A stretch of DNA of 64,000 nucleotides from LMUY01 sp964235495 (GCA_964235495.1 CAXSAX010000006.1:46673-110672); one strand, 5' to 3'. Counted from the first letter of the stretch, positions 8,867 through 17,443 are shown. Notes: generated by a model from the letters alone, not told the origin. Made by a program: numbers and translations.

Positions 8867-9627
8867 GCGAGCGGGCCTTGCACGGGATAGGCCGGCGCTT
8901 GCCCTCCGTCGCGGTGGCGGCAGATGAACATCTCCTCCTCCGGCGCCGACTCGATCTCGTAGCCGGCGCTGCGCAGCATGGCGGCGGAGCAGGCGCGGTT
9001 GGGCGCCCACCAGTTGGTGTTGTCGTGGGCGTAGCTCTGCTCGATGAAGTGCAGCTTCGGATAACCGGGATCGTCGAAGTGCTCCGCGTCCCAGAACGCG
9101 TAGTCCTCCGCCACGGCCGATATCGCCGGGTCGCCGCGCTGCATGGACTGGAACACCAGCAGGTCCCGCGTGACGTGGGCGTGGATCAGGTCCAGCGCCA
9201 GCAGCGGATGGCGCAGATGGTACAGCACGCCGATGAAGAACACGACGTCGAAGCGTTCGCCGAGGGCGGCCACGTCGTACACCGACATCTCGCGGAACTC
9301 GATGTCGAGCTGCTCCACCTCGGCGGCGAAGCGGGCCTGCGCCAGGTAGTCGGCGTCGAAGTCGATGCCGACCACGCGGGCAGCACCGCGCCGCTTCATC
9401 TCCAGCGAGTAGAAGCCGCCGTTGCAGCCGATGTCGAGCACGGTCTTGCCCGTGAGGTCCGCGGGCACGGCGTGCTGGAAGCTGCGCCACTTCACGGTGG
9501 GGAAATCCCCCAGGAAATGCTCCGGCGCAGTCGGCACGCCTTTCAGCTGCATGTTGTGGAACCACGGGCCAAGCTCGGCCGCCCGCTGCCGCACCCGCTC
9601 CGCCGTCCAGTCTGCATCCATGCTCAC
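8863..9627 (-). CDS. CmoB-like SAM-dependent methyltransferase of the glycan operon
   Basis: 254 aa class I methyltransferase. The N-terminal ELGPWFHNMQL block and the residues before motif I resemble the tRNA wobble carboxymethyltransferase CmoB. The SAM site is VLDIGCNGGFYS, followed by acidic VGIDFD. Further matches are FFIGVLYHLRHPL and FWDAEHFDDPGYPKLHF. CmoB itself is longer and sits with CmoA, so this is a CmoB-like paralogue recruited to sugar chemistry. The GTG at 9627 (GTGA overlap with the preceding stop, AGAGGA about 7 nt upstream) is preferred; an ATG at 9621 is the alternative. The methyl acceptor is unknown, probably a sugar hydroxyl. Confidence 0.88.
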   Translation of the reverse strand: MSMDADWTAERVRQRAAELGPWFHNMQLKGVPTAPEHFLGDFPTVKWRSFQHAVPADLTGKTVLDIGCNGGFYSLEMKRRGAARVVGIDFDADYLAQARFAAEVEQLDIEFREMSVYDVAALGERFDVVFFIGVLYHLRHPLLALDLIHAHVTRDLLVFQSMQRGDPAISAVAEDYAFWDAEHFDDPGYPKLHFIEQSYAHDNTNWWAPNRACSAAMLRSAGYEIESAPEEEMFICRHRDGGQAPAYPVQGPLA

Positions 9628-10382
9628 GGTTCCGTCCTCTGCAAGAGTGCGCCCTCGTGCGGCTCCGCCAGCGCGCGCATCGCCTCGCGATAGCCGTGCA
9701 GCGTGCCGACATCGACGTAGCTTTCGCCCGCGCGCACGCCCCAGGCCTCGCCGCCCTCGCGCAGGTAGGCGTTGACCAGCGTGCCGATGAACTCGTCCTG
9801 CCGCTCCCGCCGCAGCCACAGCGCGTGCAGCTGGTGCAGCAGCGCGCCGGGCAGCTTGAACGCGCCCCAAATCCAGGGCGAGCGCGGAGCGGCGGCCTTC
9901 ACCTCGATCTCCGTCACCCGGCCCGCCGCGTCCAGCAGCACCGCGTCGAACAGCTCCGGCTGGCGCACGGGGAACAGCAGGAAGCTCAGCCGGCCGTCCG
10001 GCAGGCCAGCCAGCGCATCCACCGGGAACCAGACCGTGTCCGGCAGCCCGAGCAGCACCGGCTCGTCCGGGCCGACCAGCGGCAGGGCGCGGAAGATCGC
10101 GTCGCACAGCCCGGCGGCGTGGTTCTGCACCACGTAGGCGAAGGCGGTGTCGCCCAGGCTGCCGCCGTAGTATTGCAGGATGTCGGATTTCCAGGGCGAG
10201 ATGACGAAGCAGATCTTATCCGCCCCGCCGCGCACCATGCGCTCGACCAGGAACTCGCTGACCGCGCGGGGCCGTTCGACGCCGCGCTCGTCCACCCGGC
10301 TGCCGATCGGCAGCAGCTCCTTGCTGAAGGCGAGCGGCTGGATGCGCGTGCCATGCCCGGCGGCGGGGATGATGCCCCACAT
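9624..10382 (-). CDS. Sugar-phosphate nucleotidyltransferase
   Basis: 252 aa RmlA/GalU-like nucleotidyltransferase that would activate a sugar 1-phosphate to an NDP-sugar. The signature GHGTRIQPLAFSKELLP is at residues 9-25, with the catalytic Lys21. A second block, GLPDTVWFPVDAL, holds the metal-binding Asp, and the C-terminus has YVDVGTLHGYREAMRAL. It is shorter than GalU and lacks RmlA hallmarks, so the nucleotide and sugar cannot be named. The ATG at 10382 shares one base with the stop of the upstream glycosyltransferase gene (TGATG). Confidence 0.9.
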   Translation of the reverse strand: MWGIIPAAGHGTRIQPLAFSKELLPIGSRVDERGVERPRAVSEFLVERMVRGGADKICFVISPWKSDILQYYGGSLGDTAFAYVVQNHAAGLCDAIFRALPLVGPDEPVLLGLPDTVWFPVDALAGLPDGRLSFLLFPVRQPELFDAVLLDAAGRVTEIEVKAAAPRSPWIWGAFKLPGALLHQLHALWLRRERQDEFIGTLVNAYLREGGEAWGVRAGESYVDVGTLHGYREAMRALAEPHEGALLQRTEP

Positions 10383-11485
10383 CAGGCCGCGTCCTCGAAC
10401 GCCGCCACCATCTGGCGTGCCCGGCGCTGCGCGGTGTGCTCGGCCAGCGTGCGCTCCCGGGCACGCCGGGCGAGGGCGTCCAGCTCGGCATCCGACGCGT
10501 CGAGCGCCGCCATGGCCTCCGCCGTGTTCCGCGCCACCAGGATTTCCTCGCCCGGGGTGAAGAACTGCTCCAGTCCGTCCCAGCTGTCGGTGAGGATGGG
10601 GGTGGCGCAGGCGGCGGCCTCGAACAGCCGGCCGGACGGGCAATGGCCCATCTGCGCCATCGCCGCGCGCGTCACGTTCAGCGTCAGGCGGGAGGAGCAG
10701 TAGAACGCCGGGTGCCGGGCGGGCGGCAGGTGCTGCACGAACCAGGTGTTGGCCGTCCAGGGGAACTGCGCCGGGTACTGCGCGCCGCCGATGACGAACC
10801 GGTCGCCAGGGCGGCGGCGGGCAGGCTCCACGAACAGCGCCTCCAGCGCCGCTTGCCGGTCCGCCGCGTAGGTGCCGAGATAGGAGAGCAGGGCGCGCGG
10901 GGCCGCGCCGGCGACGGGATGGTGCATCGCCGGGTCCACGGAGCCGTAAAGCGGCGCGACCCGGCGCGCCCCGAAGGTGTGGCGCAGGGCCTCCAGCGCG
11001 GCGCCGCCGGTGTAGCTCAGCACGAGGTCGTAGCCGCGCAGCCCGTCCGGCCCGATGTAGCCGACCGGCTCGCCTGCGGCCTGGCGGGCGAGGGTCACCG
11101 GCGTGTCCAGGTCGTAGAAGCAGGACAGCGCGTCGCCGGCGTCGCCGACCAGGGCAGCGGCCTCCAGCGCGTCCGGGCAGTAGGAGGTGACGACCGCCAC
11201 GTCCGCGCCGGCCAGGGCGCGGCGGGCGGGGGCAAGGGCCGTGGGCCAGTCCGGGTAGAGCACCAGCTCGCCGCCGGGGGGCAGCGCCACGAGGTCGCGG
11301 TTCTGCGCGTAAAAGGGTTGGTCGCGCTCGAAGAACGTCACCGGGTGGCCGTCCGCCAGCAGGGCGTTGATCAGGCCGCGCCACAGGGCCGCATGGCCGT
11401 TGCCCCAGGAGGAGCTGACGGCCAGGCCGAAGATCACGATTCTCATGCGGGGCGGGGCTGGCGCATCTGGCAACGTGTCTGCCAT
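10382..11485 (-). CDS. CgeB-type glycosyltransferase, first gene of glycan operon
   Basis: 367 aa GT-B-like protein of the CgeB / Glyco_trans_1_2 group. The N-terminus RIVIFGLAVSSSWGNGHA is characteristic, followed by FFERDQPFYAQNRD. The C-terminal nucleotide-binding part has SRLTLNVTRAAMAQMGHCPSGR, then LFEAAACATPILTDSWDGL and FFTPGEEI. An internal ATG at residue 14, just before RIVIFGL, is an equally good start because the conserved fold begins there. It lies about 25 nt after nhaA in the same direction and opens the seven-gene run. Confidence 0.88.
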   Translation of the reverse strand: MADTLPDAPAPPRMRIVIFGLAVSSSWGNGHAALWRGLINALLADGHPVTFFERDQPFYAQNRDLVALPPGGELVLYPDWPTALAPARRALAGADVAVVTSYCPDALEAAALVGDAGDALSCFYDLDTPVTLARQAAGEPVGYIGPDGLRGYDLVLSYTGGAALEALRHTFGARRVAPLYGSVDPAMHHPVAGAAPRALLSYLGTYAADRQAALEALFVEPARRRPGDRFVIGGAQYPAQFPWTANTWFVQHLPPARHPAFYCSSRLTLNVTRAAMAQMGHCPSGRLFEAAACATPILTDSWDGLEQFFTPGEEILVARNTAEAMAALDASDAELDALARRARERTLAEHTAQRRARQMVAAFEDAA

Positions 11486-11510
11486 CGCGGCCCGCGGCGG
11501 TGCAAGGGCG

Positions 11511-12722
11511 TCAGGGCCCCGGCGCGGCGCGGCGCGTGGCGCGGCGCAGGACGAGCAGGCCCAGCAGGGCGGACAGCAGCGAGCCGCCGAAGATCGCCAG
11601 CTTGACCTCTGCCTCGCGCCCCGGGCCGGGAAACGCCAGGTCGCCGATGAACAGGCTCATGGTGAAGCCGATGCCGCACAGCACGCTGCCGCCGTACAGC
11701 ACGGGCGTGGTCAGCTCCGGCGGCAGGTGGACCAGGCGCAGCTTGGCGGCGAGCATGCTGGCGCCGAACACGCCGGCCTGCTTGCCCAGCACCAGCCCGC
11801 CGGCGATGCCGAGGAACACCGGGTCGCTCACCGTGCGCAGCGACACGGCGCTGAACTGCAGCCCGGCGTTCATCAAGCCGAACAGCGGCAGGATGGCGTA
11901 GGCGTCCCACCCGTCCAGCGCCCGCTCCAGCCGCTCCGCCGGGCTGGCGCTCTCGCTGGTCTCGCTACCCATCGGCACGGCGAAGGCCAGCGCCACGCCG
12001 GACAGGGTGGCGTGGATGCCGGACCGGTAGATGGCGGCCCACAGCACGGCCCCGCCCAGCAGGTAGGGGCCGAGCGCCCGCACGCCCGCAACCCGCAACC
12101 CGACCAGCCCGGCCAGCACGGCGGCGGCCACGCCCAGCGCCGCCCAGTCCAGGCTGCTGCTGTAGAACAGCGCGATCACCACGATGGCGCCGAGATCGTC
12201 CAAGATGGCGAGCGCGGTCAGGAACACCTTGAGCGCCACCGGCACCCGCGCGCCCAGCAGGCTGAGGGCGGCCAGGGCGAAGGCGATGTCGGTCGCCACC
12301 GGCACCGCCCAGCCGCGCAGGGCCGCCGGGTTGGCGTGGTTGATGGCGGTGTAGATCAGGGCGGGTGCCACCATGCCGCCCAGCGCGCCCACCAGCGGCC
12401 CGGCGGCCAGGCGCACCGACGCCAGCTGGCCCTGCGTGATCTCGCGGCGAATCTCCAGCCCGACCAGCAGGAAGAACAGGGCCATCAGCCCTTCGTTCAC
12501 CCAATCATGCAGCGGCATGGCGAAGCCGGCGGTCCCGGCACTGAGCCCGATCGGCAACGCCAGCAGCGCCTGGTAGGACGGGGCGGCCGGCGAGTTCGAC
12601 CAGGCGAGCGCCACGCAGGCCGAGGCCATGAGCACGAGCCCGCCCGCCACGCTGCTTCGAAAGAAGGCCGTCAGCACATCCAGGCTCCGCGCGGAGGCGC
12701 TGGGCAGGTTCGGTTGGTCCAT
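11511..12722 (-). CDS. nhaA: Na+/H+ antiporter NhaA
   Basis: 403 aa inner-membrane antiporter exchanging protons for sodium in pH and salt homeostasis. The protein shows about 12 hydrophobic segments, the NhaA block FFLLVGLEIRREITQGQL, the half-helix region VATDIAFALAALSLLG with the transport aspartates in ATDIAFA and LAILDDLGAI, and GIGFTMSLFIGDLAF near the C-terminus. It precedes the glycan operon by 25 nt; co-transcription is possible but no functional link is evident. Confidence 0.95.
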   Translation of the reverse strand: MDQPNLPSASARSLDVLTAFFRSSVAGGLVLMASACVALAWSNSPAAPSYQALLALPIGLSAGTAGFAMPLHDWVNEGLMALFFLLVGLEIRREITQGQLASVRLAAGPLVGALGGMVAPALIYTAINHANPAALRGWAVPVATDIAFALAALSLLGARVPVALKVFLTALAILDDLGAIVVIALFYSSSLDWAALGVAAAVLAGLVGLRVAGVRALGPYLLGGAVLWAAIYRSGIHATLSGVALAFAVPMGSETSESASPAERLERALDGWDAYAILPLFGLMNAGLQFSAVSLRTVSDPVFLGIAGGLVLGKQAGVFGASMLAAKLRLVHLPPELTTPVLYGGSVLCGIGFTMSLFIGDLAFPGPGREAEVKLAIFGGSLLSALLGLLVLRRATRRAAPGP

Positions 12723-12888
12723 GCCCTGCCTTAAGCCGTCGCACCGGCGCGAGCCAGGCGCACCAGGGGTGGACGCCGTGTTATCCGTTCAGGCCACGCA
12801 ACTTTACTCAGCCCGGAAGATGCGGGATGACGCGGTGCCTTTCACGATATGTTGGCATAAGCAACCCGGTTCCAGGAACACTTCACCC

Positions 12889-14364
12889 ATGAGCGGCACG
12901 AATTACACGTTCACGACGTTCGATCCCGTGGTGGATGGCCTGGTCACGACCGATGCGATCAACGACGCGGGCGAGGTGGTCGGGTCCTACTACGCCACCA
13001 GTGGCTCGTTCTACGCGTCGAACGGCTTCACCGATTTCGGCAACACCATCAGCACGCTCGATGTCCCCGGCTCCTCCGCGACCGCCATCACAGGGGTGAA
13101 CGCGAGCGGCACGGTCGTCGGCTACTCCTTCACCAGCGACAACACGATCGCCTTCGTCGGCCAGCCTGGCAACCTCACGACCATCGCCATGGCGGGGACG
13201 GACGTGAGGGCGGCGGCGATCAACGCGTCTGGCGAGGTGGTGGGGACGGCAGGCGCCAACAGCTTCACCGACATCAACGGCGCGTACTCCACGGTAGCCA
13301 TCGGCGGCGCGCAGGCCACGCAGGCGGTCGGCGTGACGGCGGCGGGCGTGGTGTTCGGCAACGAGACCGACGCCGCCGGGCTGGACCACGGCTTCCTGGA
13401 CAAGGCGGGCGTGTTCCGGATCATCAACGTGCCGAACTCGCAGGGCACCACCTCCATCGCAGGGGTGAACGCCACCGGCGAGATCGTCGGGGAGTATGAC
13501 GACCCGTCCGGCAACACCGAGGGCTATGCGGACATCGGCGGGACGTTCAGCAGCATCGCGGCGCCCGGCAGCTCCTACACCGTCGTCGCCGGCGTGAACG
13601 ATGCCGGCACGGTGGTCGGCTACTACCTGGGGGATGACAGCGACCTCCACGGTTTCGTGGACCAGGCAGGAACCATCACCAGCTTCGACCCGGCGGGGTC
13701 GGTCTCCACGATCGTGCAAGGCATCAACAGCTCCGGCCAGATCGTCGGCAGCTACACCGACGCCGACAGCGGGGCGCAGCTGGCCTTCACCGCAACCCCG
13801 GCCTGCTACTGCCCCGGCACCCTGATCCGTACGGACCGGGGCGACGTGGCGGTGGAGCACCTGGCGATCGGCGACCGGGTGATGACGCTGGGCGGCACGG
13901 CGGAGCCGGTGCGCTGGATCGGCCGCCGGTCCTATGCCGGGCGCTTCCTGCGCGGCCGCCCGGCGTTGCATCCGGTGCGGGTGCGGGCCGGCGCGCTGGC
14001 CGAAGGCGTGCCAAGCCGGGACCTGCTGGTGTCCCCGGAGCACGCCCTGTTGCTGTCCGGCGTGCTGGTGCGGGCGGTCGACCTGGTGAACGGGGCCACG
14101 ATCGTGCGGGAGGCCGGCTTGAAGCGGGTGGACTACCTGCACGTCGAGCTGGCGGCCCACGACGTGATCTGGGCCAACGACGCGGTGGCCGAGACGTTCG
14201 TGGACGACGACAGCCGCGGCCGGTTCAGCAACGCGGCGGACCATGCCGCGCTATACCCGGACGCGGCGCAGGTGGAGGCTGCGTATTGCGCCCCGCGGGT
14301 CAGCCAAGGCCACGAGCTGGCGCGCATCAAGGCGGGCCTGGCGCGGCGGGTGATGGCCGCCTGA
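12889..14364 (+). CDS. HAF-repeat protein with C-terminal Hint domain
   Basis: 491 aa. Residues 1-300 contain seven imperfect copies of a repeat with core x-I/V-N-x-x-G-x-V/I-V-G (AINDAGEVVG, GVNASGTVVG, AINASGEVVG, GVTAAGVVFG, GVNATGEIVG, GVNDAGTVVG, GINSSGQIVG), matching the HAF extracellular repeat. Residues about 303-490 are a Hint domain of the type common in Acetobacteraceae and Rhodobacteraceae. It has the first Cys306 in CYCPGT, the DVAVEHLAIGDRVMTL block, and VSPEH with His385 in the block-B position. No classical signal peptide is visible, so secretion would be non-Sec, for example type I. The ATG at 12889 was chosen because upstream residues are not repeat-like. Autoprocessing is inferred from the Hint residues. 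Confidence 0.82.
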   Translation: MSGTNYTFTTFDPVVDGLVTTDAINDAGEVVGSYYATSGSFYASNGFTDFGNTISTLDVPGSSATAITGVNASGTVVGYSFTSDNTIAFVGQPGNLTTIAMAGTDVRAAAINASGEVVGTAGANSFTDINGAYSTVAIGGAQATQAVGVTAAGVVFGNETDAAGLDHGFLDKAGVFRIINVPNSQGTTSIAGVNATGEIVGEYDDPSGNTEGYADIGGTFSSIAAPGSSYTVVAGVNDAGTVVGYYLGDDSDLHGFVDQAGTITSFDPAGSVSTIVQGINSSGQIVGSYTDADSGAQLAFTATPACYCPGTLIRTDRGDVAVEHLAIGDRVMTLGGTAEPVRWIGRRSYAGRFLRGRPALHPVRVRAGALAEGVPSRDLLVSPEHALLLSGVLVRAVDLVNGATIVREAGLKRVDYLHVELAAHDVIWANDAVAETFVDDDSRGRFSNAADHAALYPDAAQVEAAYCAPRVSQGHELARIKAGLARRVMAA

Positions 14365-14437
14365 GCCTTCGGCCGGCGCTCGTCAACGCAGCAGCTTCGG
14401 CCTCCCGAGGGCAGGCACAACCTGAAAGCAGCCTCGC

Positions 14438-15076
14438 ATGCCTCAAGCCAAGGACGAGGCGGACCCCGTTCCAAGTCCCGTGCGCCGCCTTGGTCCTGCC
14501 GCCCTGGTTCTCGCCGGTGGCCAAGCCCGGCGCATGGGCGGCGGGGACAAGCCGCTGCTCATCCTGCACGGCCGGAGCCTGCTGGCCCGCATCGTGGCAA
14601 CGCTTGCCCCCGACCACGCCCACATCGCCATCAGCGCCAACGGCGACCCGGCGCGCTTCGCCACCAGCCTGCCCGTGCTGGCCGATCAGGAGCCCGGGCA
14701 GGGGCCGCTGGCCGGCGTGCTCGCCGGGCTGGACTGGGCCGCCGGGCTCGGCGCGCCCGCCCTGCTGACCGTGCCCGGCGACACGCCGCTGATCCCCGCC
14801 GGCCTTGCCCGCAGCCTCGCCCCCGCCCCGGCGGTGGCGGAAAGCGGCGGGCGGCGGCACCATGCGGTGGCGCTCTGGCCGGTGGGCGCGCGCGAGGCCC
14901 TGCGTGCGTTCCTGCGCCAGCCCGGCCCCCGCAGCGTGCGCGCCTTCGCGGACACGCTGGCCATGCGCCCGGTGGCGTTCGCGGGCGACCCATTCGTCAA
15001 CGTCAACACCCCGGGTGACCTCGCAGCACTCGATGCCGCGCTGCGCGTCACTCCGCCCCGGCCGGCTGCACCGTGA
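14438..15076 (+). CDS. mobA: Molybdenum cofactor guanylyltransferase
   Basis: 212 aa enzyme that attaches GMP to molybdopterin to form bis-MGD. The nucleotide-binding signature LVLAGGQARRMGGGDKPLL (residues 22-40) and the downstream LPVLADQEPGQGPLAGVLAGL and VPGDTPLIP blocks are typical of MobA. It ends FVNVNTPGDLAALD, the family C-terminal motif. It is convergent with the retropepsin-like gene and overlaps its end by 29 nt. Confidence 0.94.
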   Translation: MPQAKDEADPVPSPVRRLGPAALVLAGGQARRMGGGDKPLLILHGRSLLARIVATLAPDHAHIAISANGDPARFATSLPVLADQEPGQGPLAGVLAGLDWAAGLGAPALLTVPGDTPLIPAGLARSLAPAPAVAESGGRRHHAVALWPVGAREALRAFLRQPGPRSVRAFADTLAMRPVAFAGDPFVNVNTPGDLAALDAALRVTPPRPAAP

Positions 15077-15974
15077 CGCGGCGCGCGCCGTAGGACACCC
15101 ACACCCGGTTCTGCCGCAGCCAATCCGTGCCGAGCAGCATGTCCGCCCCAGGCCAGCGCAGCCCGCTCACGCTCAGCACGGGGGCCACGTAGCGGATGGG
15201 GCCCAGGCGCAGCTCGGCGAACTGGTGATGATGCGTCGGGTTCACCGCCCCGTCCACGCCGACCGACTGGCCCGCCGGGTCCCCCGCCAAGGCCGCCGCG
15301 TCCAGGCCGGCGCGGGCGGCGGCGGCCTCGCCCAGGGTGGACAGGTTGGAGCCGGTGTCCAGCAGGGCGGCCACCGGCCGGCCATCGACGGCCATCGGCA
15401 GCACCACCACGCCCGCCTGCGAGACGCTCGCCACCACCGAGGCCCGCGGCCCCTGCCACGGCACGTCGTCGCCACCGCAGCCCGGCGCATGGTAGAGCGC
15501 CATGCGGCGGTGCGGCAGGTCGAACTCCACGTCGAACGCGCTGAGCCAGTCGGCGCCCAGCAGGCCCGCGGCTTGCAAACCCGCCTCCTGCAACGGCTCC
15601 CCCGGCGGCGTGGGGAGCGAGGCCACCGCGGCGCTGCGGTCCAGCAACTGCATCCCGCCGATCGCCAGCGACCGCAGCGCCGCGTTCTGGGTGATGATCG
15701 TGCCGCCGATGCCCTGGATGGCGCTGCTGCGCCGCGGGTCGGCCGGCAAGGCGAGCCGCGCCATGGCGGCCGGCGTCACCAGGGAGCTTTCCGCGCCGGT
15801 ATCGACCAGCAGCGTCACCGGCTCGCCGTCGATCGCGGCCGCCACGCTGACAAAGCCATGGTCCAGGATGACCGGGATTTCCGCCAGCTTGGCCAGCCGG
15901 CAGGCCTCCGGCGCGGCGGGAGCGACGCCGCACCCCGCCAACAGCAGGCCGCCGAGCAACGGCCCAGGCTTCAT
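15048..15974 (-). CDS. Retropepsin-like aspartic protease lipoprotein with two DTG lobes
   Basis: 308 aa predicted lipoprotein (lipobox LLLAGC, Cys15). It holds two copies of a retropepsin-like domain: LLVDTGAESS (Asp58) with GLLGADWL, and ALLDTGSNLS (Asp206) with MLLGTDWL. Single-domain bacterial retropepsins must dimerise to bring two Asp together; here both are on one chain, as in pepsin. It would act at the periplasmic face of a membrane. Substrate unknown. The 3' end overlaps mobA; 19 nt separate it from the SDR gene on the same strand. Confidence 0.85.
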   Translation of the reverse strand: MKPGPLLGGLLLAGCGVAPAAPEACRLAKLAEIPVILDHGFVSVAAAIDGEPVTLLVDTGAESSLVTPAAMARLALPADPRRSSAIQGIGGTIITQNAALRSLAIGGMQLLDRSAAVASLPTPPGEPLQEAGLQAAGLLGADWLSAFDVEFDLPHRRMALYHAPGCGGDDVPWQGPRASVVASVSQAGVVVLPMAVDGRPVAALLDTGSNLSTLGEAAAARAGLDAAALAGDPAGQSVGVDGAVNPTHHHQFAELRLGPIRYVAPVLSVSGLRWPGADMLLGTDWLRQNRVWVSYGARRVTVQPAGAE

Positions 15975-15993
15975 GCGCCCAACTTCATGCGTT

Positions 15994-16851
15994 CTATCCG
16001 AACGTGCGCGCCAGCCCGTCCGCCAGGCCGACCGGCTCGACCCCCAGCGTGCGGCGCATGGCGTCGATGGCGAACGTCTTGTCCTCCAGCAGCCGCTGCA
16101 CCTCCGCCTGCCGGATCGTGGGCAGGCCCGGCAGCAGCCGGGTGAGGGGGGCCGCGAGGCGCAGCAGGCCGGCGGGGACCGGCACGATGCGGGGCCGCGG
16201 CAGCCCGGCGGCGGCGGCCACGGCGCGGACCAGGTCGGCGTAGCGCACGCTGTCCGCCCCGGCGAGCACGATCGCCTCCGCCCCGCGCCATTCCGCGTCG
16301 ATGGCGGCGCGCAGGCTGGCCGTCACGTCTGCCTGGTGGATCGGCCGCACCATGGCGCGGCCGCCGCCCGGCAGCGGCACCACCGGCAGGCGGCGCAGCA
16401 GCCGGGCCAAGCGCTGCACGTTGTCCTCGCCCTGCGCGCCGTAGATCATGGTGGGGTGCAGCATGGCGCCGCGCCGGCCGGACCGCTGGAACGCGGCCTC
16501 GCCGGCCAGCACGCCCGCCGCATGGGCATCCGGCCAGCGGGTAAACTTGCGGGTGCTGCCGAGGAGGACGAAATGGCGCACGCCGGCCGGCGCGGCCTCC
16601 AGGATGGCCGCCGCGTGCCGGGCATGGGCGCAGGACGCCACCACCTCCGCCCCTTGCAGCGCCCGGCGCAGCGCCGGGCCGTGCTGCAGGTCGGCGACGG
16701 CAGGGACGCCTGGCAGGCCGGCCGCCGACCACTTCGCCGGGTCGCGCACCACCGGCACGTAACCGATCCCGTCCGCCGCCAGGGACCGGCAGAGGGCTGC
16801 GCCGGAGCGGCCGGACGCGCCGATGACGTGGATGCGCGCAGGACGGCTCAT
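15994..16851 (-). CDS. Atypical SDR / NmrA-like NAD(P)-binding protein
   Basis: 285 aa Rossmann protein with GASGRSGAAL at the N-terminus, HFVLLGSTRKFTRWPD in the middle, and MIYGAQGEDNVQRLARLLRR, which resembles complex-I NDUFA9-like and NmrA-like atypical SDRs. The active-site Tyr-Lys pair is not in its normal form, as usual for this group. The ATG at 16851 precedes the Rossmann strand by about six residues; a longer reading to 16902 adds residues that look non-coding. It is divergent from rplM, with a perfect palindrome in between. Substrate unknown. Confidence 0.85.
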   Translation of the reverse strand: MSRPARIHVIGASGRSGAALCRSLAADGIGYVPVVRDPAKWSAAGLPGVPAVADLQHGPALRRALQGAEVVASCAHARHAAAILEAAPAGVRHFVLLGSTRKFTRWPDAHAAGVLAGEAAFQRSGRRGAMLHPTMIYGAQGEDNVQRLARLLRRLPVVPLPGGGRAMVRPIHQADVTASLRAAIDAEWRGAEAIVLAGADSVRYADLVRAVAAAAGLPRPRIVPVPAGLLRLAAPLTRLLPGLPTIRQAEVQRLLEDKTFAIDAMRRTLGVEPVGLADGLARTFG

Positions 16852-16888
16852 GACCGCATCATACGGCCGGCGCGAGACAGGAAAAGCC

Positions 16889-16908
16889 TGTGGTATAGTC
16901 ATACCACA
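16889..16908. promoter_or_regulatory. Perfect 8-4-8 palindrome between the SDR gene and rplM
   Basis: TGTGGTAT, spacer AGTC, ATACCACA: eight perfect pairs, the size of a dimeric repressor operator (a GntR-like spacing is possible). It is 38 nt upstream of the SDR start and just before the putative rplM promoter, so it could control either gene. No matching regulator lies next to it. Confidence 0.5.
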
Positions 16909-16919
16909 TAGGCAATCCC

Positions 16920-16948
16920 TTGACTTTGCGCGCCTTCGCGGCGATACG
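16920..16948 (+). promoter_or_regulatory. Putative housekeeping promoter of rplM-rpsI
   Basis: TTGACT at 16920-16925, a 17-nt spacer, then GATACG at 16943-16948. The -35 matches the consensus at five of six positions and the -10 is weak, as often in G+C-rich alphaproteobacteria. The implied start is about 25 nt before the rplM ATG. Confidence 0.45.
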
Positions 16949-16978
16949 GTGCCGCCTCATGCAGACGGGTATGCGGCC

Positions 16979-17443
16979 ATGAAGACGACCATCTCGCTCA
17001 AACCGGCGGACGCCACCAAGAACTGGACGCTGATCGACGCGGACGGGCTGGTGCTCGGGCGGCTGGCCGCCATCATCGCGCAGCGGCTGCGCGGCAAGCA
17101 CAAACCGCAGTTCACCCCCCACGTCGATTGCGGCGACAACATCGTGGTGGTCAACGCCGAGAAGGTCCGCGTGACCGGCAACAAGGCGGACCAGTCGGTG
17201 TTCTACTACCACACCGGCTTTCCTGGCGGCATCAAGGGCCGTTCGGTGCGCCAGATTCTGACCGGGCGGCATCCGGAGCGCGTGATTGAGAAGGCGGTGG
17301 AGCGGATGATCACCCGCGGCCCGTTGCAGCGCGAGCAGATGCGCCACCTGCATGTTTATGCCGGGCCGGAGCACAAGCATGACGGCCAGCAGCCGCAGAA
17401 GCTGGACGTGGCTGCCATGAACGCCAAGAACGCGAGGGTCTGA
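16979..17443 (+). CDS. rplM: 50S ribosomal protein L13
   Basis: 154 aa early-assembling large-subunit protein. It begins MKTTISLKP and contains the L13 blocks WTLIDADGLVLGRLA, HVDCGDNIVVVNAEK, GFPGGIKG and VERMITRGPL, with a C-terminal LHVYAGPEHKHDGQQP. The ATG at 16979 matches the usual N-terminus; an upstream frame extension has no family match. Its stop shares one base with the rpsI start (TGATG). Confidence 0.98.
   Translation: MKTTISLKPADATKNWTLIDADGLVLGRLAAIIAQRLRGKHKPQFTPHVDCGDNIVVVNAEKVRVTGNKADQSVFYYHTGFPGGIKGRSVRQILTGRHPERVIEKAVERMITRGPLQREQMRHLHVYAGPEHKHDGQQPQKLDVAAMNAKNARV

Noticed and set aside
8867..9712. Longer N-terminus for the glycoside-hydrolase-like protein
   Set aside because: The frame is open but is the shadow of the methyltransferase gene; no barrel-like sequence is in it.
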